DNA of 64,000 bases from Streptomyces sp. NBC_01116 (GTDB lineage: Bacteria > Actinomycetota > Actinomycetes > Streptomycetales > Streptomycetaceae). The position numbers and the translations under genes were made by a program. The stretch lies in contig NZ_CP108644.1 of assembly GCF_041435495.1 (NCBI RefSeq), forward strand, positions 8,293,501 to 8,357,500, given 5' to 3'. This document shows, piece after piece, positions 11,601-32,800 of the stretch; positions within the stretch are counted from its first letter, which is position 1; each line of letters opens with the position of its first letter. The notes beneath the pieces are model-generated. The model saw nothing but the letters and a program-made list of their open reading frames with translations. It was not told the origin of the DNA and did not search any database.

Positions 11601-14600
11601 CCGCGACCTCGGACTGCCCGGCACCTCGGTGGCCTGGGGCCTGTGGGGTGGCGACAGCCTTGCCTCCGGAGCGGTCGCCGAACGCCTGATCCGCGACGGC
11701 CTGCCCGCCATGGATCCCGCCACGGCCACGGTCGCGCTGCGCCAGGCCCTCGACCACGACGACACGGCCGTCCTCGTCGCCGACTTCGCCTGGGACCGCT
11801 TCACCCGGGCGTTCACCGCGCTCCGGCCCAGCGCCGCCCTCGGGGACCTGCCCGAGGTACGGGACGCACTCGCCGCCGCGGGCGGGTCCCGGAGCACGGC
11901 CGACGGCACCGAGCCGCCGGCCCTGCGGCTGGCCGCACTGCCCCCGGCGGAACGGGACCGGGCCCTGCTGGACCTGGTCCGCCGCGAGGTCGCCGCCGTG
12001 CTCGGCCACCCCGGGCCCGAGGCGGTCGGACCTGACCAGGCGTTCAAGGACATCGGCTTCGATTCGCTGACCGCCGTCGAACTGCGCAACCGGCTCGCCG
12101 CGGCCACCGGCCTTCGCCTGTCGGTGACCCTGGCCTTCGACTACCCCACGGCCACGGACCTGGCCGGACACCTGCGTACCGAACTGCCGGGGGCACCCGC
12201 CACGGAGACGCCCGACGCTCCCGGGCAGGTGCCCGCGGCCGTCGCGGTGCCCGAGGACGAGGCGATCGCCGTGGTCGCCATGAGCTGCCGCTACCCCGGC
12301 GGCGTCGGCACCCCCGAGGAGCTGTGGGAGCTCGTCGTGGGCGGGCAGGACGCGATCACCGGCTTCCCCACCGGACGCGGCTGGGACCTGGACGGCCTCT
12401 ACGACCCGGACCCGGACCGGGTCGGCAGCACCTACGCACGGGAAGGCGGCTTCCTCCACGACGCCGACCGCTTCGACCCGGCCTTCTTCGGGATCTCCCC
12501 GCGCGAGGCGCTGACCATCGACCCCCAGCAGCGGCTGCTGCTCGAACTCTCCTGGGAGGCGTTCGAGCGCGCCGGCATCGACCCGCTGTCACTCAAGGGC
12601 AGCGCGAGCGGCGTCTTCGTCGGATGCAGCCACCACGACTACGGGTCGCGCGTCACCGAGCCCTCCGAAGAGTTCGAGGGCTACCTCGGCATCGGCAGCG
12701 CGGGCAGCGTGGCGTCCGGGCGGATCTCCTACAGCCTCGGTCTCGAAGGGCCCGCGGTGACCGTCGACACGGCGTGCTCCTCGTCGCTGGTCGCGGTCCA
12801 CCTCGCGGCCCAATCGCTGCGGGCGGGCGAATGCTCGCTGGCGCTCGCCGGCGGGGTGACCGTGATGTCGACACCGGGCGCGTTCGTGGAGTTCAGCCGG
12901 CAACGGGTGCTCGCCGAGGACGGCCGCTGCAAACCGTTCGCCGCCGCCGCCGACGGCACCTCCTGGGCCGAAGGCGCCGGACTGCTCGTCCTGGAACGCC
13001 TCTCGGACGCCCGGCGCAACGGTCACCCGGTGCTCGCCCTCGTACGCGGCTCCGCCGTCAACCAGGACGGCGCCAGCAACGGCCTGACCGCCCCCAACGG
13101 ACCCTCCCAACAACGGGTCATCCGGGCCGCCCTCGCCGACGCCGGACTGACCGCCTCCGAGGTCGACGCGGTGGAGGCGCACGGCACCGGGACCCGGCTG
13201 GGCGACCCGATCGAGGCCCAGGCACTCCTGGCCACGTACGGCCGGGAACGCGGCGAGCGGCAGCCGCTGTGGCTGGGGTCGCTGAAGTCGAACATCGGGC
13301 ACAGCCAAGCCGCCGCCGGAGTCGCCGGCATCATCAAGATGGTGCAGGCCATGCGGCACGGGGCGCTGCCGCGCACCCTGCACGTCGACACGCCGACACC
13401 CCACGTGGACTGGTCGGCCGGCGCGGTCCGGCTGCTCACCGACGACACCCCGTGGCCGGAGACCGGGCGCCCCCGGCGGGCCGCGGTGTCGTCGTTCGGA
13501 GTCAGCGGCACCAACGCCCACACCATCCTCGAACAGCCCACCGAACCGGCCCCGGCCGACACCCCCGCCGGGTTCGAACCGGCCCCGGCCGTCGACCCCG
13601 CGCCGATCCCGGCGACCACCCCCGCCGCGCCCGCCCTGCCCTGGCTGCTCTCCGCCCGCAGCGCGAAGGCGCTGCGGGAGCAGGCCGCCCGGCTGCTGCG
13701 GCACGTGGAGCACGATCCGGCCCTCGCCGTCGCGGACCTGGGCCGCTCCCTGGCGCTGAACCGCAGCGCCTTCGAGCACCGGGCCGCCCTCACCGGCACG
13801 GACCGGCAGACCCTGCTCCAGGGGCTCACCGCCCTCGCCGCCGGCGAGCCGTCGGCGGACCTGGTGAGCGGAGTCACCGGCCCGGTCGCGAAGACGGCCT
13901 TCCTGTTCCCCGGCCAGGGCAGCCAGCGCACCGGCATGGGCGCCGAACTGTACGCGCGGTTCCCGGTCTTCGCCGACGCCTTCGACGCGGTCTGCGCGGA
14001 ACTCGACCCGCTGCTCGACCGCCCGCTGCGGGAGGTGATCGACGCGGGCCCCGGCGACCCCGGCCACGGCCTGCTGGACCGCACCGAGTACACCCAGCCC
14101 GCCCTGTTCGCCCTCGGCGTCGCACTCTTCCGGCTCGTCGAGCACTGGGGCGTACGACCCGACCGGCTGCTCGGCCACTCCGTGGGAGAGCTGGCCGCCG
14201 CCCACGTCGCTGGCGTGTTCGCCCTGCCCGACGCCGCGGAACTGGTGGTCGCGCGGGGACGGCTGATGCAGGCTCTCCCGGCGGGCGGCGCGATGGCGGC
14301 CCTCGCCGCCGGGGAGGAGGAGGTACTGCCCCTGCTCGCGGGCCGCGAGAGCGACGTCGGCCTCGCCGCGGTCAACGGCCCGGTCTCGACCGTGATCTCC
14401 GGTGCCGCGGCGGCGGTGGACGAGATCGCCGCCGTACTCGCCGCGCGCGGGCGCAAGACCCGACGGCTGCGCGTCTCCCACGCCTTCCACTCGCCCCTCA
14501 TGGAGCCCATGCTCGCCGAGTTCCGCGAGGTCGCGGCGCGGATCGTCCCGGGGGAGGCCACCGTCCCCGTCATCTCCGACCTGACGGGCGAGCCGGCCAC

Positions 14601-17600
14601 CTCCGAGCAGCTCGGCTCACCGGACTACTGGGTGGAGCACGTGCGCGGCACCGTCCGCTTCCAGGACGGCGTACGCCACCTGGAACGCGACGGCGTCACC
14701 GCGTTCCTGGAACTCGGACCCGACGGCGCGCTCACCGCCATGGGCCAGGACTGCCTGACCGACAGCACCGGAGCCACCGACAGCACCGGAGCCACAGGCA
14801 GCTCCACGCTGCTGTTGCCCCTGCTGCGCAAGGACCGGCCCGAAGCGCCCGCGGCGACGGCCGCCCTGGCCCGGCTGCACGTCGCGGGCGTCCGCGTGGA
14901 CTGGAACGCCGTTCACTCCGGCGGCCCGTCCCGCTCCGCCGTCGACCTGCCGACCTACGCCTTCCAGCGCGGCAGCTACTGGCTGGAGGCCGGCCCGGCC
15001 ACAGCCGACCTGCCCGCGGCCGGACTGCGGACGGTGGACCACCCGCTGCTCGGTGCCGGAACGGAACTCGCGGACTCCGACGGCTTCCTCTTCACCGGCA
15101 GGTTCTCGGTCCGCAGCCACCCCTGGCTGGCCGACCACGGCGTCTACGAGGGCGTGCTGTTCCCCGCCACCGCGTTCCTGGAACTCGCGGTCCGCGCGGG
15201 CGACCAGGTCGGCTGCGGCCAGGTCGAGGAACTGACCCTGGAGGCACCGCTGGTGCTCCCGGCGGACGGAGCCGTCGTACTTCAGCTCGCCGTCGGAAGC
15301 CCGGAAGCCTCCGGCACCCGCCCGCTGAGCGTCCACGCCCGTGCGGCCGACGACGGCCCCGACGCCCCCTGGACCCGGCACGCGAGCGGCCTGCTCACCT
15401 CCGCCGCAGACCCCGACCCGGCGGACCCGGCCGACCCGGCGGACCCCGTGGCCTGGCCGCCGCCCGGAGCCGTCCCCCTCGACACGGAAGGCCTGTACGA
15501 CCGCTTCGCGGGCGGTGGATTCGCCTACGGCCCCGCGTTCCAGGGCCTGCGCGCGGCCTGGCGGCTCGGCGACGAGGTGTACGCCGTCGCGAGCCTGCCC
15601 GAAGAGCAGCAGCCGGACGCCGCCGCGTTCGGCCTGCATCCGGCCCTGCTGGACGCCGCCCTGCACGCGCTGGTGTTCGACGTACTGGAGGGACCCGCGC
15701 AGGGCTGGCTGCCGTTCTCCTGGAACGGGGTGCGCCTGCACGCCTCCGGCGCCACCGAACTCCGGCTGCGGCTGACCCCCACCGGCCGCGACGCCGTCGC
15801 CGTACGGGCGACCGATGCCACCGGGCGGCCGGTGGTCTCGGCCCGCTCCCTGGTCCTGCGGCCCGTCTCGCCCGACCGTTTCAAGGCCACTCGCACCGGA
15901 CACCACGAGGAACTGTTCCGCCCCGAGTGGCAGGCCGTGCCCGAGCGCGCCGGGACGCCGGCGGTCACCGTCCTCGGCCCGGAGTCCTGGACCGTGCTCG
16001 GCACCGGGACCCCCCTGCCCTCCGGCGCCGCGCCGCTTCCCGGCGGTACGGTCACCGACCTCGCCGCGCTGTCCGCACTGCTCGACACGGGCGCCACGCC
16101 ACCCCGGCTGGTCCTGGCCACCTGCCCGCCAGCCCCGTACGCGCCGCCCGGCACCCTCCGCGACGCGGTCCACGACGGCCTCGGCACGGTCCTCGCCCTG
16201 CTCCGCGACTGGCTGGCCGACGAGCGCCTGACCGGCTCCAAGCTGGTCCTGGTCACCGCGGGCGCGGTCCCGGTGACCGGCGACGACGTCCCGGATCCGG
16301 CCCTGGCCGCGCTCTGGGGCATGGTCCGCTCGGCGCAGACCGAGAACCCCGACCGCTTCGTCCTGCTGGACCTGGACGCCCACGAGATCCCGCCCGCCGT
16401 ACTCGCCGAAGCCCTCGCGTCCGGGGAACCCCAGCTCGCGATCCGGGCCGGGGCCGTCCACATCGCCCGGCTGGCCCGCGTACCGCTGGCCGCCACCGGG
16501 CGCGCACCCGGCTGGGACGGCGTCGGAACCGTCCTGATCACCGGCGGAACCGGCGCCATCGGCGCCCACGTCGCCCGTCACCTGGCCGCCGAACACGGCG
16601 TCCGGCACCTGCTGCTGACCAGCCGCAGCGGCCCCGCCTCCGACGGCGCGGCGGAACTCCTCGCCGAGCTCGCAGCCCTGGGCGCGCACGCCGAGATCAT
16701 CGCCTGCGACGCCGCCGACCGCGACGCCCTCGCGGCCCTGCTGGCCGCTCTGCCCCCCGCACACCCCTTGACCGGGGTGGTGCATGCCGCGGGCGTCCTG
16801 GCCGACGGCGTCGTCGCCACCATGACGCCCGAGCAGCTGGACCTCGTCCTGCGCCCCAAGGTGGACGCGGCGATCAACCTGCACGAACTCACCGCCGGCC
16901 TGGACCTGTCCGAGTTCGTCCTGTTCTCGTCCATCGCCGGAGTCTTCGGCGGCATGGGCCAGGGCAACTACGCCGCCGCCAACGCCTTCCTGGACGCGCT
17001 GGCCCACCGCCGCCGCGCCGACGGGCTGCCCGGCCGCTCCCTCGCCTGGGGCCTGTGGGCCAACAGCACCGGGATGACCGGCGGGCTCACCGAGGCAGAC
17101 CTGCGACGGATCGCCCGGGGCGGGATCGTCGCCTTCGACCCGGCCCAGGGACTGGCGCTGTTCGACACGGCCGGCACTCTCGACGAGCCGGTGGTCCTCC
17201 CGCTGCGGCTCGACACCGCGGCCGTCCGCGCCCAGGCCGCCACCGGCGGCGTCCCCGCCCTGCTTCGCGGCCTGGTGCGCCCCGCCGCCCGGCGCGGCGC
17301 CGCGGGCCCCGCCGCCGGTGCCGGCCCAGACGGGCCCGAAGCCCTGAAGCAGCGCCTCGGCTCCCTCAACGACACCCAGCGCGGCCGGGTCCTCCTCGAC
17401 CTGGTCCGCTCCCACGCCGCCCTCGTACTAGGCCACAGCGGCCCGGCCGCGGTCGAGCCCGGACGCGGTCTGCTGGAGGTCGGTTTCGACTCGCTGACCG
17501 CGGTGGAACTGCGCAACCGGCTGCGCGCCGCCACCGGCCACCCCCTGCCGGCCACCCTGCTCTTCGACCACCCCACCCCTGCCGCGATCGCCGGACACCT

Positions 17601-17874
17601 CGTCGCCGAACTGGTCCCCGACGCCGGGCCCGGCCCGGTCCCCGGCCTCGCCGAACTGGATCGCCTGGAAGGCGCCCTCGACGGCGGTGTCGACGACCCG
17701 GCGGACCGTGAACGGCTCGTCGGGCGGCTCCGGGAACTCCTGGGCCGCCTAGACCCGGCGGCCACCGCGGCGGACGGCGACGGCACGGCAGCCGACTCCA
17801 TCGAGGACCGCATGGACGGCGCCGACGACGACGAACTCTTCGACCTCATCGACAACGAGCTCGGCCTGTCATGA
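2680..17874 (+). CDS. Type I PKS, three modules (4-6): KS-AT-KR-ACP, KS-AT-KR-ACP, KS-AT-DH-KR-ACP
   Basis: A 5064-aa protein with an N-terminal docking helix (residues 1-32, starting MSDDKKLLDYL). Module 4: KS (Cys205), AT (Ser655, YASH, methylmalonyl type), A-type KR lacking LDD (about 1210-1437), ACP (Ser1533). Module 5: KS (Cys1768), AT (Ser2261) with the unusual VDFAGHS motif in place of YASH or HAFH, B-type KR with LDD (about 2811-3037), ACP (Ser3129). Module 6: KS (Cys3366), AT (Ser3834) with GHSVGE and HAFH (malonyl type), DH with HxxxGxxxxP (His4153), KR, ACP (Ser4938), then a C-terminal docking region. In a bafilomycin/hygrolidin-type line these modules install C16-methyl with C17-OH, C14-methoxy with C15-OH, and an acetate unit with the C12-C13 alkene. 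The module 5 AT is therefore the candidate user of methoxymalonyl-ACP, supplied by the genes at 46.7-50.8 kb. The module 4 AT DNA is recombinant (see repeats). Confidence 0.95.
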   Translation: MSDDKKLLDYLRRATADLGDARRQLREAEQARHEPIAIVSMACRYPGGAHTPELLWDLLSRGADAVSAWPVNRGWDLEGLYDPDPERPGTSYTRHGGFLHDAADFDAEFFGISPREALATDPQQRLALETAWEAVERAGIDPRTLRRTGTGVFLGAIGNGYGAGSRHLPDVQGLLDTGTASSVVSGRIAYTLGLEGPAVTVDTACSSSLVALHLAIRALRAGDCTLALAGGVSVMATPDAFVAFSRQRALSADGRCKAFSAEADGTGWSEGAGVVLVERLSDARRNGHPVLAVIRGSATNQDGASNGLTAPNGPSQQRVIRAALADAGLSASEVDVVEAHGTGTTLGDPIEAQALLATYGQDRPVDRPVWIGSLKSNIGHTSAAAGVGGVIKMVLAIEHGELPRTLHADRPTPMVDWASGAVAILSEARAWDDSERPRRAGVSAFGVSGTNAHLILEQAPAEESEPEAEPTAGGDAHPLPWVLSGRTDEALRDQAARLLAHLSAGPGPLRAADTGRALALTRTAFERRAVVVGTGPDRLIDGVKALAEGRSVPGLVRGDGVSSGRVVLVFPGQGSQWVGMAAGLLGGSGVFAGRMAECERALSPYVDWSLVEALGSECLLARVDVVQPVLWAVMVSLAEVWRSFGVVPDGVVGHSQGEVAAACVAGGLSLGDGARVVALRSRAVGVLAGRGGMASVPLPVGVVAGRLVGWGGRLSVAAVNGPSSTVVSGDADAVAGLLGELIGEGVRARRVEVDYASHSSHVEEIRERLLSDLAGIAPVSGSVPFYSTVTGGWLDTKALDAGYWYRNLRETVRYEEATRALLGEGFRFFVEASPHPVLTFGVQQTADEADTAASAQGPAVVVGTLRRGESGLDRFLTSLGEAHAGGLSPDWDRVFAGHRPDVVSLPTYPFQRRPYWLEDTGPAAGGPSGTSSEGDDFWDALGGGDLVRFTTTLGVAPEDPLNVVLPALATWRTERTARSVADSWRYRVTWRALPEGRPVALDGSWLVLSSDGQPEDGVRRSETTVHVMEQAGASVVHVRLTEAEADRAVLADRVRASLDALPGPVTGVLSLLGLDERPHSAHPSVPLGTALNLALVQSLGDTGTDAPLWWATRGAVSVGGTDTGSAVSAAQNLLWGLGRVAALEFPQRWGGLIDLPEVLGADTAPRLCRVLAGAAGDEDQVAVRATGCHGRRLVRSALGDTAPRRSWRPGGTVLITGGTGGIGAQIARWLARRGAGHLVLVSRRGADAPGAPELSEELAASGAQVTLASCDVADLEALRALKDGLEQDGHRISTVFHAAGAGLLVPLPATDVDEFADTLHAKAGGARNLDVLFDRDTLDAFVLFSSISGVWGSAVHGAYAAANAYLDGLAEDRRSRGLAATSVVWGIWSPEGGAGMAAELVEENLRGHGVLFMPPAVAITGLQQVLDHDETVVVIADIDWDRFATVFTSARPSPLIGELPEVRAALAAEPETGETGAEGTSSALRDRLEPLPAAERTRVLIDLVRTHAAAVLGHGSPDAVAPGRAFRDLGFDSLTAVDMRNRLNTATGLRLPVTVVFDYASATALARHLETGLLDAAEEPATVRQPPSAAPAADDDPIVIVSMSCRYPGGVRTPEDLWRLVADGRDAVSGLPSDRGWDLDALYDADPDRPGRSYAAAGGFVRDADRFDPGFFGISPREALAMDPQQRLLLETSWEAIERAGIDPTSLHGTPTGVFAGASYQGYGGTLRDVPEELEGLFIAGISTSVLSGRVAYQLGLQGPAVTVDTACSSSLVAVHLAAQSLRSGECALALAGGATLMGTPLSFTGFSRQRGLAEDGRCKSFAASADGFGMAEGVGLLVLERLSDARRNGHPVLAVLRGSAINQDGASNGLTAPSGLAQQRVIRDALANARLTAADVDAVEAHGTGTRLGDPIEADALLATYGQDRPADRPVWLGSLKSNIGHTQAAAGVGGIIKMVLAMGHGELPRTLHIDRPSPNVDWTAGAVALLTEATPWPETGRPRRAGVSSFGLSGTNAHVVIEQPPAEHALPLPALPAGSVPAVGSDEPAAPAVVSDAPAVPVPALTAESSAGSGSTDPGTPWAAVPWVLSGRTAEAVKAQAERLHTYLTEHPELSPVDVGYSLATTRTAFEHRAAVVGDDLATLLGGLAALATGDRAPGLVEGTVARSDRTVFVFPGQGSEWAGMARELLDHAPAFADRIAACERALAPHLDWSPLAVLRDEPDAPPLDRVDVVQPVLFAMMVSLAELWRAHGIVPDAVVGHSQGEIAAACVAGALSLDDAARIVALRSRALLALTGRGGMLFVPQPVEAVREVLSAHDGALDVAAVNGPTAVTVSGDPAALERLREQYSEAGVLTWPVPGVDFAGHSPQVEELREELLTLLADTAPRTSDVPFYSTVSGGPLDTLGLDAAYWYENLRRPVEFGRAVDALIADGHHTFVECSTHPALTVWLQQAVEAAGADDGAVVGTLRRTEGGPGRFLAALTELQVRGMPVDWGTVFAGTGARKRPLPTYAFQQQRYWLDTTAPDRPATAMTGTGPADSGFWEAVDHGDLDALATTLRVEDGELRASLASLVPTLAEWARGRAGDRTADSWRYRVAWKPLPAPERPRLTGSWLVVAPAGAAGDPAVAFAVDSLRGHGATPVLVEAGPDATDRTRFAALLRDAHDHTDGPPAGLLSLLALAEEPHGDGSALPRGLTLTVALLQALGDLGIDAPLWCATRGAVSVGRSDRIDSTLQALVWGIGGVAGVEYPQRWAGLVDLPRRLDDRAATRLAEALTGPDGEDQLAVRATGLYGRRVVHAGLGGTAPVRDWTPEGTVLITGGTGGLGAQIARWLARTGTAHLLLTSRRGAQAPGADALLAELRGLGAAATAVACDVADRDALAELLAGIPAERPLRAVLHTAGVLDDGVIDSITPERAAGVLRPKLDGARNLDALTRELDLTAFVLFSSLAGTLGGTGQGSYAAANAYLDALARQRRDLGLPGTSVAWGLWGGDSLASGAVAERLIRDGLPAMDPATATVALRQALDHDDTAVLVADFAWDRFTRAFTALRPSAALGDLPEVRDALAAAGGSRSTADGTEPPALRLAALPPAERDRALLDLVRREVAAVLGHPGPEAVGPDQAFKDIGFDSLTAVELRNRLAAATGLRLSVTLAFDYPTATDLAGHLRTELPGAPATETPDAPGQVPAAVAVPEDEAIAVVAMSCRYPGGVGTPEELWELVVGGQDAITGFPTGRGWDLDGLYDPDPDRVGSTYAREGGFLHDADRFDPAFFGISPREALTIDPQQRLLLELSWEAFERAGIDPLSLKGSASGVFVGCSHHDYGSRVTEPSEEFEGYLGIGSAGSVASGRISYSLGLEGPAVTVDTACSSSLVAVHLAAQSLRAGECSLALAGGVTVMSTPGAFVEFSRQRVLAEDGRCKPFAAAADGTSWAEGAGLLVLERLSDARRNGHPVLALVRGSAVNQDGASNGLTAPNGPSQQRVIRAALADAGLTASEVDAVEAHGTGTRLGDPIEAQALLATYGRERGERQPLWLGSLKSNIGHSQAAAGVAGIIKMVQAMRHGALPRTLHVDTPTPHVDWSAGAVRLLTDDTPWPETGRPRRAAVSSFGVSGTNAHTILEQPTEPAPADTPAGFEPAPAVDPAPIPATTPAAPALPWLLSARSAKALREQAARLLRHVEHDPALAVADLGRSLALNRSAFEHRAALTGTDRQTLLQGLTALAAGEPSADLVSGVTGPVAKTAFLFPGQGSQRTGMGAELYARFPVFADAFDAVCAELDPLLDRPLREVIDAGPGDPGHGLLDRTEYTQPALFALGVALFRLVEHWGVRPDRLLGHSVGELAAAHVAGVFALPDAAELVVARGRLMQALPAGGAMAALAAGEEEVLPLLAGRESDVGLAAVNGPVSTVISGAAAAVDEIAAVLAARGRKTRRLRVSHAFHSPLMEPMLAEFREVAARIVPGEATVPVISDLTGEPATSEQLGSPDYWVEHVRGTVRFQDGVRHLERDGVTAFLELGPDGALTAMGQDCLTDSTGATDSTGATGSSTLLLPLLRKDRPEAPAATAALARLHVAGVRVDWNAVHSGGPSRSAVDLPTYAFQRGSYWLEAGPATADLPAAGLRTVDHPLLGAGTELADSDGFLFTGRFSVRSHPWLADHGVYEGVLFPATAFLELAVRAGDQVGCGQVEELTLEAPLVLPADGAVVLQLAVGSPEASGTRPLSVHARAADDGPDAPWTRHASGLLTSAADPDPADPADPADPVAWPPPGAVPLDTEGLYDRFAGGGFAYGPAFQGLRAAWRLGDEVYAVASLPEEQQPDAAAFGLHPALLDAALHALVFDVLEGPAQGWLPFSWNGVRLHASGATELRLRLTPTGRDAVAVRATDATGRPVVSARSLVLRPVSPDRFKATRTGHHEELFRPEWQAVPERAGTPAVTVLGPESWTVLGTGTPLPSGAAPLPGGTVTDLAALSALLDTGATPPRLVLATCPPAPYAPPGTLRDAVHDGLGTVLALLRDWLADERLTGSKLVLVTAGAVPVTGDDVPDPALAALWGMVRSAQTENPDRFVLLDLDAHEIPPAVLAEALASGEPQLAIRAGAVHIARLARVPLAATGRAPGWDGVGTVLITGGTGAIGAHVARHLAAEHGVRHLLLTSRSGPASDGAAELLAELAALGAHAEIIACDAADRDALAALLAALPPAHPLTGVVHAAGVLADGVVATMTPEQLDLVLRPKVDAAINLHELTAGLDLSEFVLFSSIAGVFGGMGQGNYAAANAFLDALAHRRRADGLPGRSLAWGLWANSTGMTGGLTEADLRRIARGGIVAFDPAQGLALFDTAGTLDEPVVLPLRLDTAAVRAQAATGGVPALLRGLVRPAARRGAAGPAAGAGPDGPEALKQRLGSLNDTQRGRVLLDLVRSHAALVLGHSGPAAVEPGRGLLEVGFDSLTAVELRNRLRAATGHPLPATLLFDHPTPAAIAGHLVAELVPDAGPGPVPGLAELDRLEGALDGGVDDPADRERLVGRLRELLGRLDPAATAADGDGTAADSIEDRMDGADDDELFDLIDNELGLS
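4369..5040 (+). repeat. Recombinant AT block, copy 1 (module 4)
   Basis: This 672-bp stretch of the module 4 AT is almost identical in DNA to the first 672 bp of the blocks in modules 8 and 10. By eye it differs from the module 10 copy at one position (GGGG versus GGTG near 4627). Its codons often end in T (GTT, GGT, TCT, CGT), whereas flanking PKS sequence ends almost always in C or G. Both edges are abrupt. This fits recent gene conversion or recombination between modules. Confidence 0.9.
14758..14793 (+). repeat. In-frame 18-bp tandem repeat, two copies
   Basis: Two adjacent copies of an 18-bp unit encode TDSTGA twice, followed by a degenerate third (TGSST), in the linker after the module 6 AT core. 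A second low-complexity run at about 15414-15450 encodes repeated D-P-A triplets in the same module's DH. Both keep the frame and lie in variable linker or surface segments. Confidence 0.8.
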
Positions 17875-17911
17875 CACCGACCCGACACGCGAACCAGGAC
17901 GGCGGCTCCCG

Positions 17912-29782
<11,871 letters not shown>

Positions 29783-29817
29783 CCAGGGCACCGGACCGCG
29801 CCGTCCCCGCCCCCCGC

Positions 29818-29852
29818 GCATCCCGAGACGAGCCCCGAGCATCCCGAGACGA
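29818..29852 (+). repeat. 14-bp direct repeat before the fourth PKS gene
   Basis: GCATCCCGAGACGA occurs at 29818-29831 and again at 29839-29852, in the 85-bp gap between the third and fourth PKS genes and just upstream of the GTG start at 29868. No clear Shine-Dalgarno sequence lies between. The repeat may simply be slippage. Confidence 0.6.
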
Positions 29853-29867
29853 AAGCAGCGGTGTCCA

Positions 29868-32800
29868 GTGAGCGACCAGAGGATGCGCGACTACCTCAAC
29901 CGGGTGACCATCGACCTGCGGGACACCCGGCAGCGGCTCCGGGAGGCCGAGGCCCGTACGAGCGAGCCGATCGCGATCGTGGCGATGAGCTGCCGGTTCC
30001 CCGGCGGTGTCCGCACCCCGGAGGACTTGTGGGAACTGCTCGCCGGAGGCCGCGACACCGTCGCGCCCGTCCCCGGCGACCGGGGCTGGGAGACCGCCTG
30101 GCCGTCCGGCGGTACGGTACCCGGGCAGGGGGCGTTTCTGGACGGCGCGGCGGACTTCGATCCGGACTTCTTCGGCATCTCGCCCCGTGAGGCGATCGCG
30201 ATGGACCCGCAGCAGCGGCTGCTGCTGATGGCGTCCTGGGAGGCCGTCGAGCGGGCCGGTATCGACCCGCTCACCCTGCGGGGCAGCCGTACCGGGGTGT
30301 ACGCCGCGGCCATCGACCAGGGGTACGCGACGCTGGGCTCCGGCGCCGCCGAAGCCGTCCAGGGGTTCCTGATGACGGGGAACTCGATGAGCGTGATGTC
30401 CGGGCGGGTGTCCTACGCGCTCGGTCTCGAAGGCCCCGCCGTCACCGTGGACACCGCCTGTTCGGCCTCGCTGGTGGCGCTGCACCTCGCGGCGCGGTCC
30501 CTGCGGGCCGGTGAGTGCTCGCTCGCGCTCGCCGGCGGGGTCAGCGTGATGGCACTGCCGGCGGTGTTCGTCGAGTTCAGCAGGCAGGGCGCGATGTCCC
30601 CCGACGGTCGCTGCAAGCCGTTCGCGGCGGCCGCGGACGGCACCGGATGGGGCGAGGGCGTGGGGATGCTGCTGCTGGAGCGGCTGTCGGACGCGCGCCG
30701 CAACGGCCGTACGGTGCTGGCCGTGCTGCGCGGCTCGGCGATCAACCAGGACGGTGCCAGCAACGGTCTGACCGCCCCCAACGGCCCGTCCCAGCAGCGG
30801 GTGATCCGGGCGGCCCTCGCCGACGCCGGACTGACCGCCTCCGAGGTCGACGCGGTGGAGGCGCACGGCACCGGGACCCGGCTGGGCGACCCGATCGAAG
30901 CCGACGCGGTGCTGTCCACGTACGGTCAGGACCGGCCCGCCGACCGCCCGCTGTGGCTGGGGTCGCTGAAGTCGAACATCGGGCACACCCAGGCCGCCGC
31001 CGGAGTCGCCGGGGTCATCAAGACGGTGCTCGCGCTGCGGCACGGCGTCCTGCCGCGCACCCTGCACGTGGACGCGCCCACCCCGCACGCCGACTGGTCC
31101 TCGGGCGCCGTCGAACTCCTCACCGAGGCCCGCGACTGGCCCGTCGTCGACCGGCCGCGCCGGGCCGGGGTGTCCTCGTTCGGCATGAGCGGCACCAACG
31201 CCCACGTCGTCCTCGAACAGGCGCCGGAGCCGGAACCGGCCGACGGACCGGAAGCAGTGACCGACGGGCCAAACACCGTGGCCGGGCCGAGCGCGGGGGC
31301 CGGTCCGGCGCCCGGGTCCGGGCCGTCGGCGGAGCCGGCGGGCGCGCCCGGGGCCGCGATGCCCTGGGTGCTGTCCGGCCGCACCGCGTCCGCGCTCGGG
31401 GACCAGGCGGCCCGGCTGCGCGCCCGGCTCGCCACGGACGCGCCCGCACGGCCGGCCGATATCGGGTTCTCGCTGGCGACCACCCGGTCCGCCTTCGAAC
31501 ACCGGGCCGTGGTGATCGGCGACGGGCACCCCGCACTGCTGAACGGGCTCGCCGCCCTGACCGGACCGGGCACGGACCTCCCCACCGGCCCGGCCCTGGC
31601 TCCCGCCCCGGCCACGCCCGCTGACGTCGTCACGGGCACCGGCCGGGTCGTCGAGGGCCGGACGGCATTGGTGTTCCCCGGCCAGGGCTCCCAGTGGGCC
31701 GGCATGGCACGGGACCTGTTCGCCACCAGCCCCGTCTTCCGGGACCGCCTCGCCGCCTGCGACACCGCCCTCTCCGCCCATGTCGACTGGCGGCTCTTTG
31801 CCGTCCTTGAGGGCGCGCCCGGGGCGCCCTCCCTGGAACGGGTGGACGTGGTGCAGCCGGTGCTGTGGGCGGTGATGGTGTCCTTGGCCGCGCACTGGGA
31901 GTCCTGGGGCGTCCGGCCCGACGCCGTGGTCGGGCACAGCCAGGGAGAGATCGCCGCCGCCGTGGTGGCGGGAGCGCTGAGCCTGGAGGACGGGGCGAAG
32001 GTCGTCGCCCTGCGCAGCCGGGCCATCCGGGCGCTGGCCGGACTCGGTGGCATGGCTGCGGTGTCGCTGCCCGAGGACCGGGTCCGCGCCGAGATCGCCC
32101 CCTGGGCCGAGAAGCTGTCGGTGGCCGCCGTCAACGGGCCCGCCGCCGTGGTGGTCTCGGGGGAGCCCCGGGCCCTCGCCGAACTGCTCGCCCACTGCGC
32201 CGCACAGGGTGTACGGGCCCGGTCCGTACCCGTGGACTACGCCTCGCACTCGGCCCAGGTCGAACGGATCAGGTCCGAAGTGCTGGCCGCGCTGGCCGGC
32301 GTACGCCCTCTCCCGGCCCGGATCCCGTTGTTCTCCACCGTCACCGGCGACCGGCTCGACACCACGGCCATGGACGCCGACTACTGGTACCGCAACCTCC
32401 GCGGGACCGTCCGCTTCGACGCGGCCGTACGCTCCCTGGTCGAGCAGGGCCACGAGGTCTTCGTCGAGGTGTCGCCGCACCCGGTGCTGACCATGGCCCT
32501 CCAGGACACCGCCGAGGCCACCGGCGCGGCGGAGCCGCCCGTGGTCGTCGGCACCCTGCGCCGCGACGACGGCGGACTGCGCCGGGCCCTGCGCTCGGCC
32601 GCCGAACTGTGGGTGGCGGGCGCGGCCGTCGACTGGTCCGCGGTGTACGCCGGCACCGGCGCCCGCCCGACCGCCCTGCCCGGATACCCCTTCCAACTGC
32701 GGCGCTACTGGCTGGAGCCGGAGGCGGCGCCCGACACCGGACCGGCCGCCGCCGACCCGCACGACACGGCCTTCTGGCACATGGTCGACCACGACGCCCC

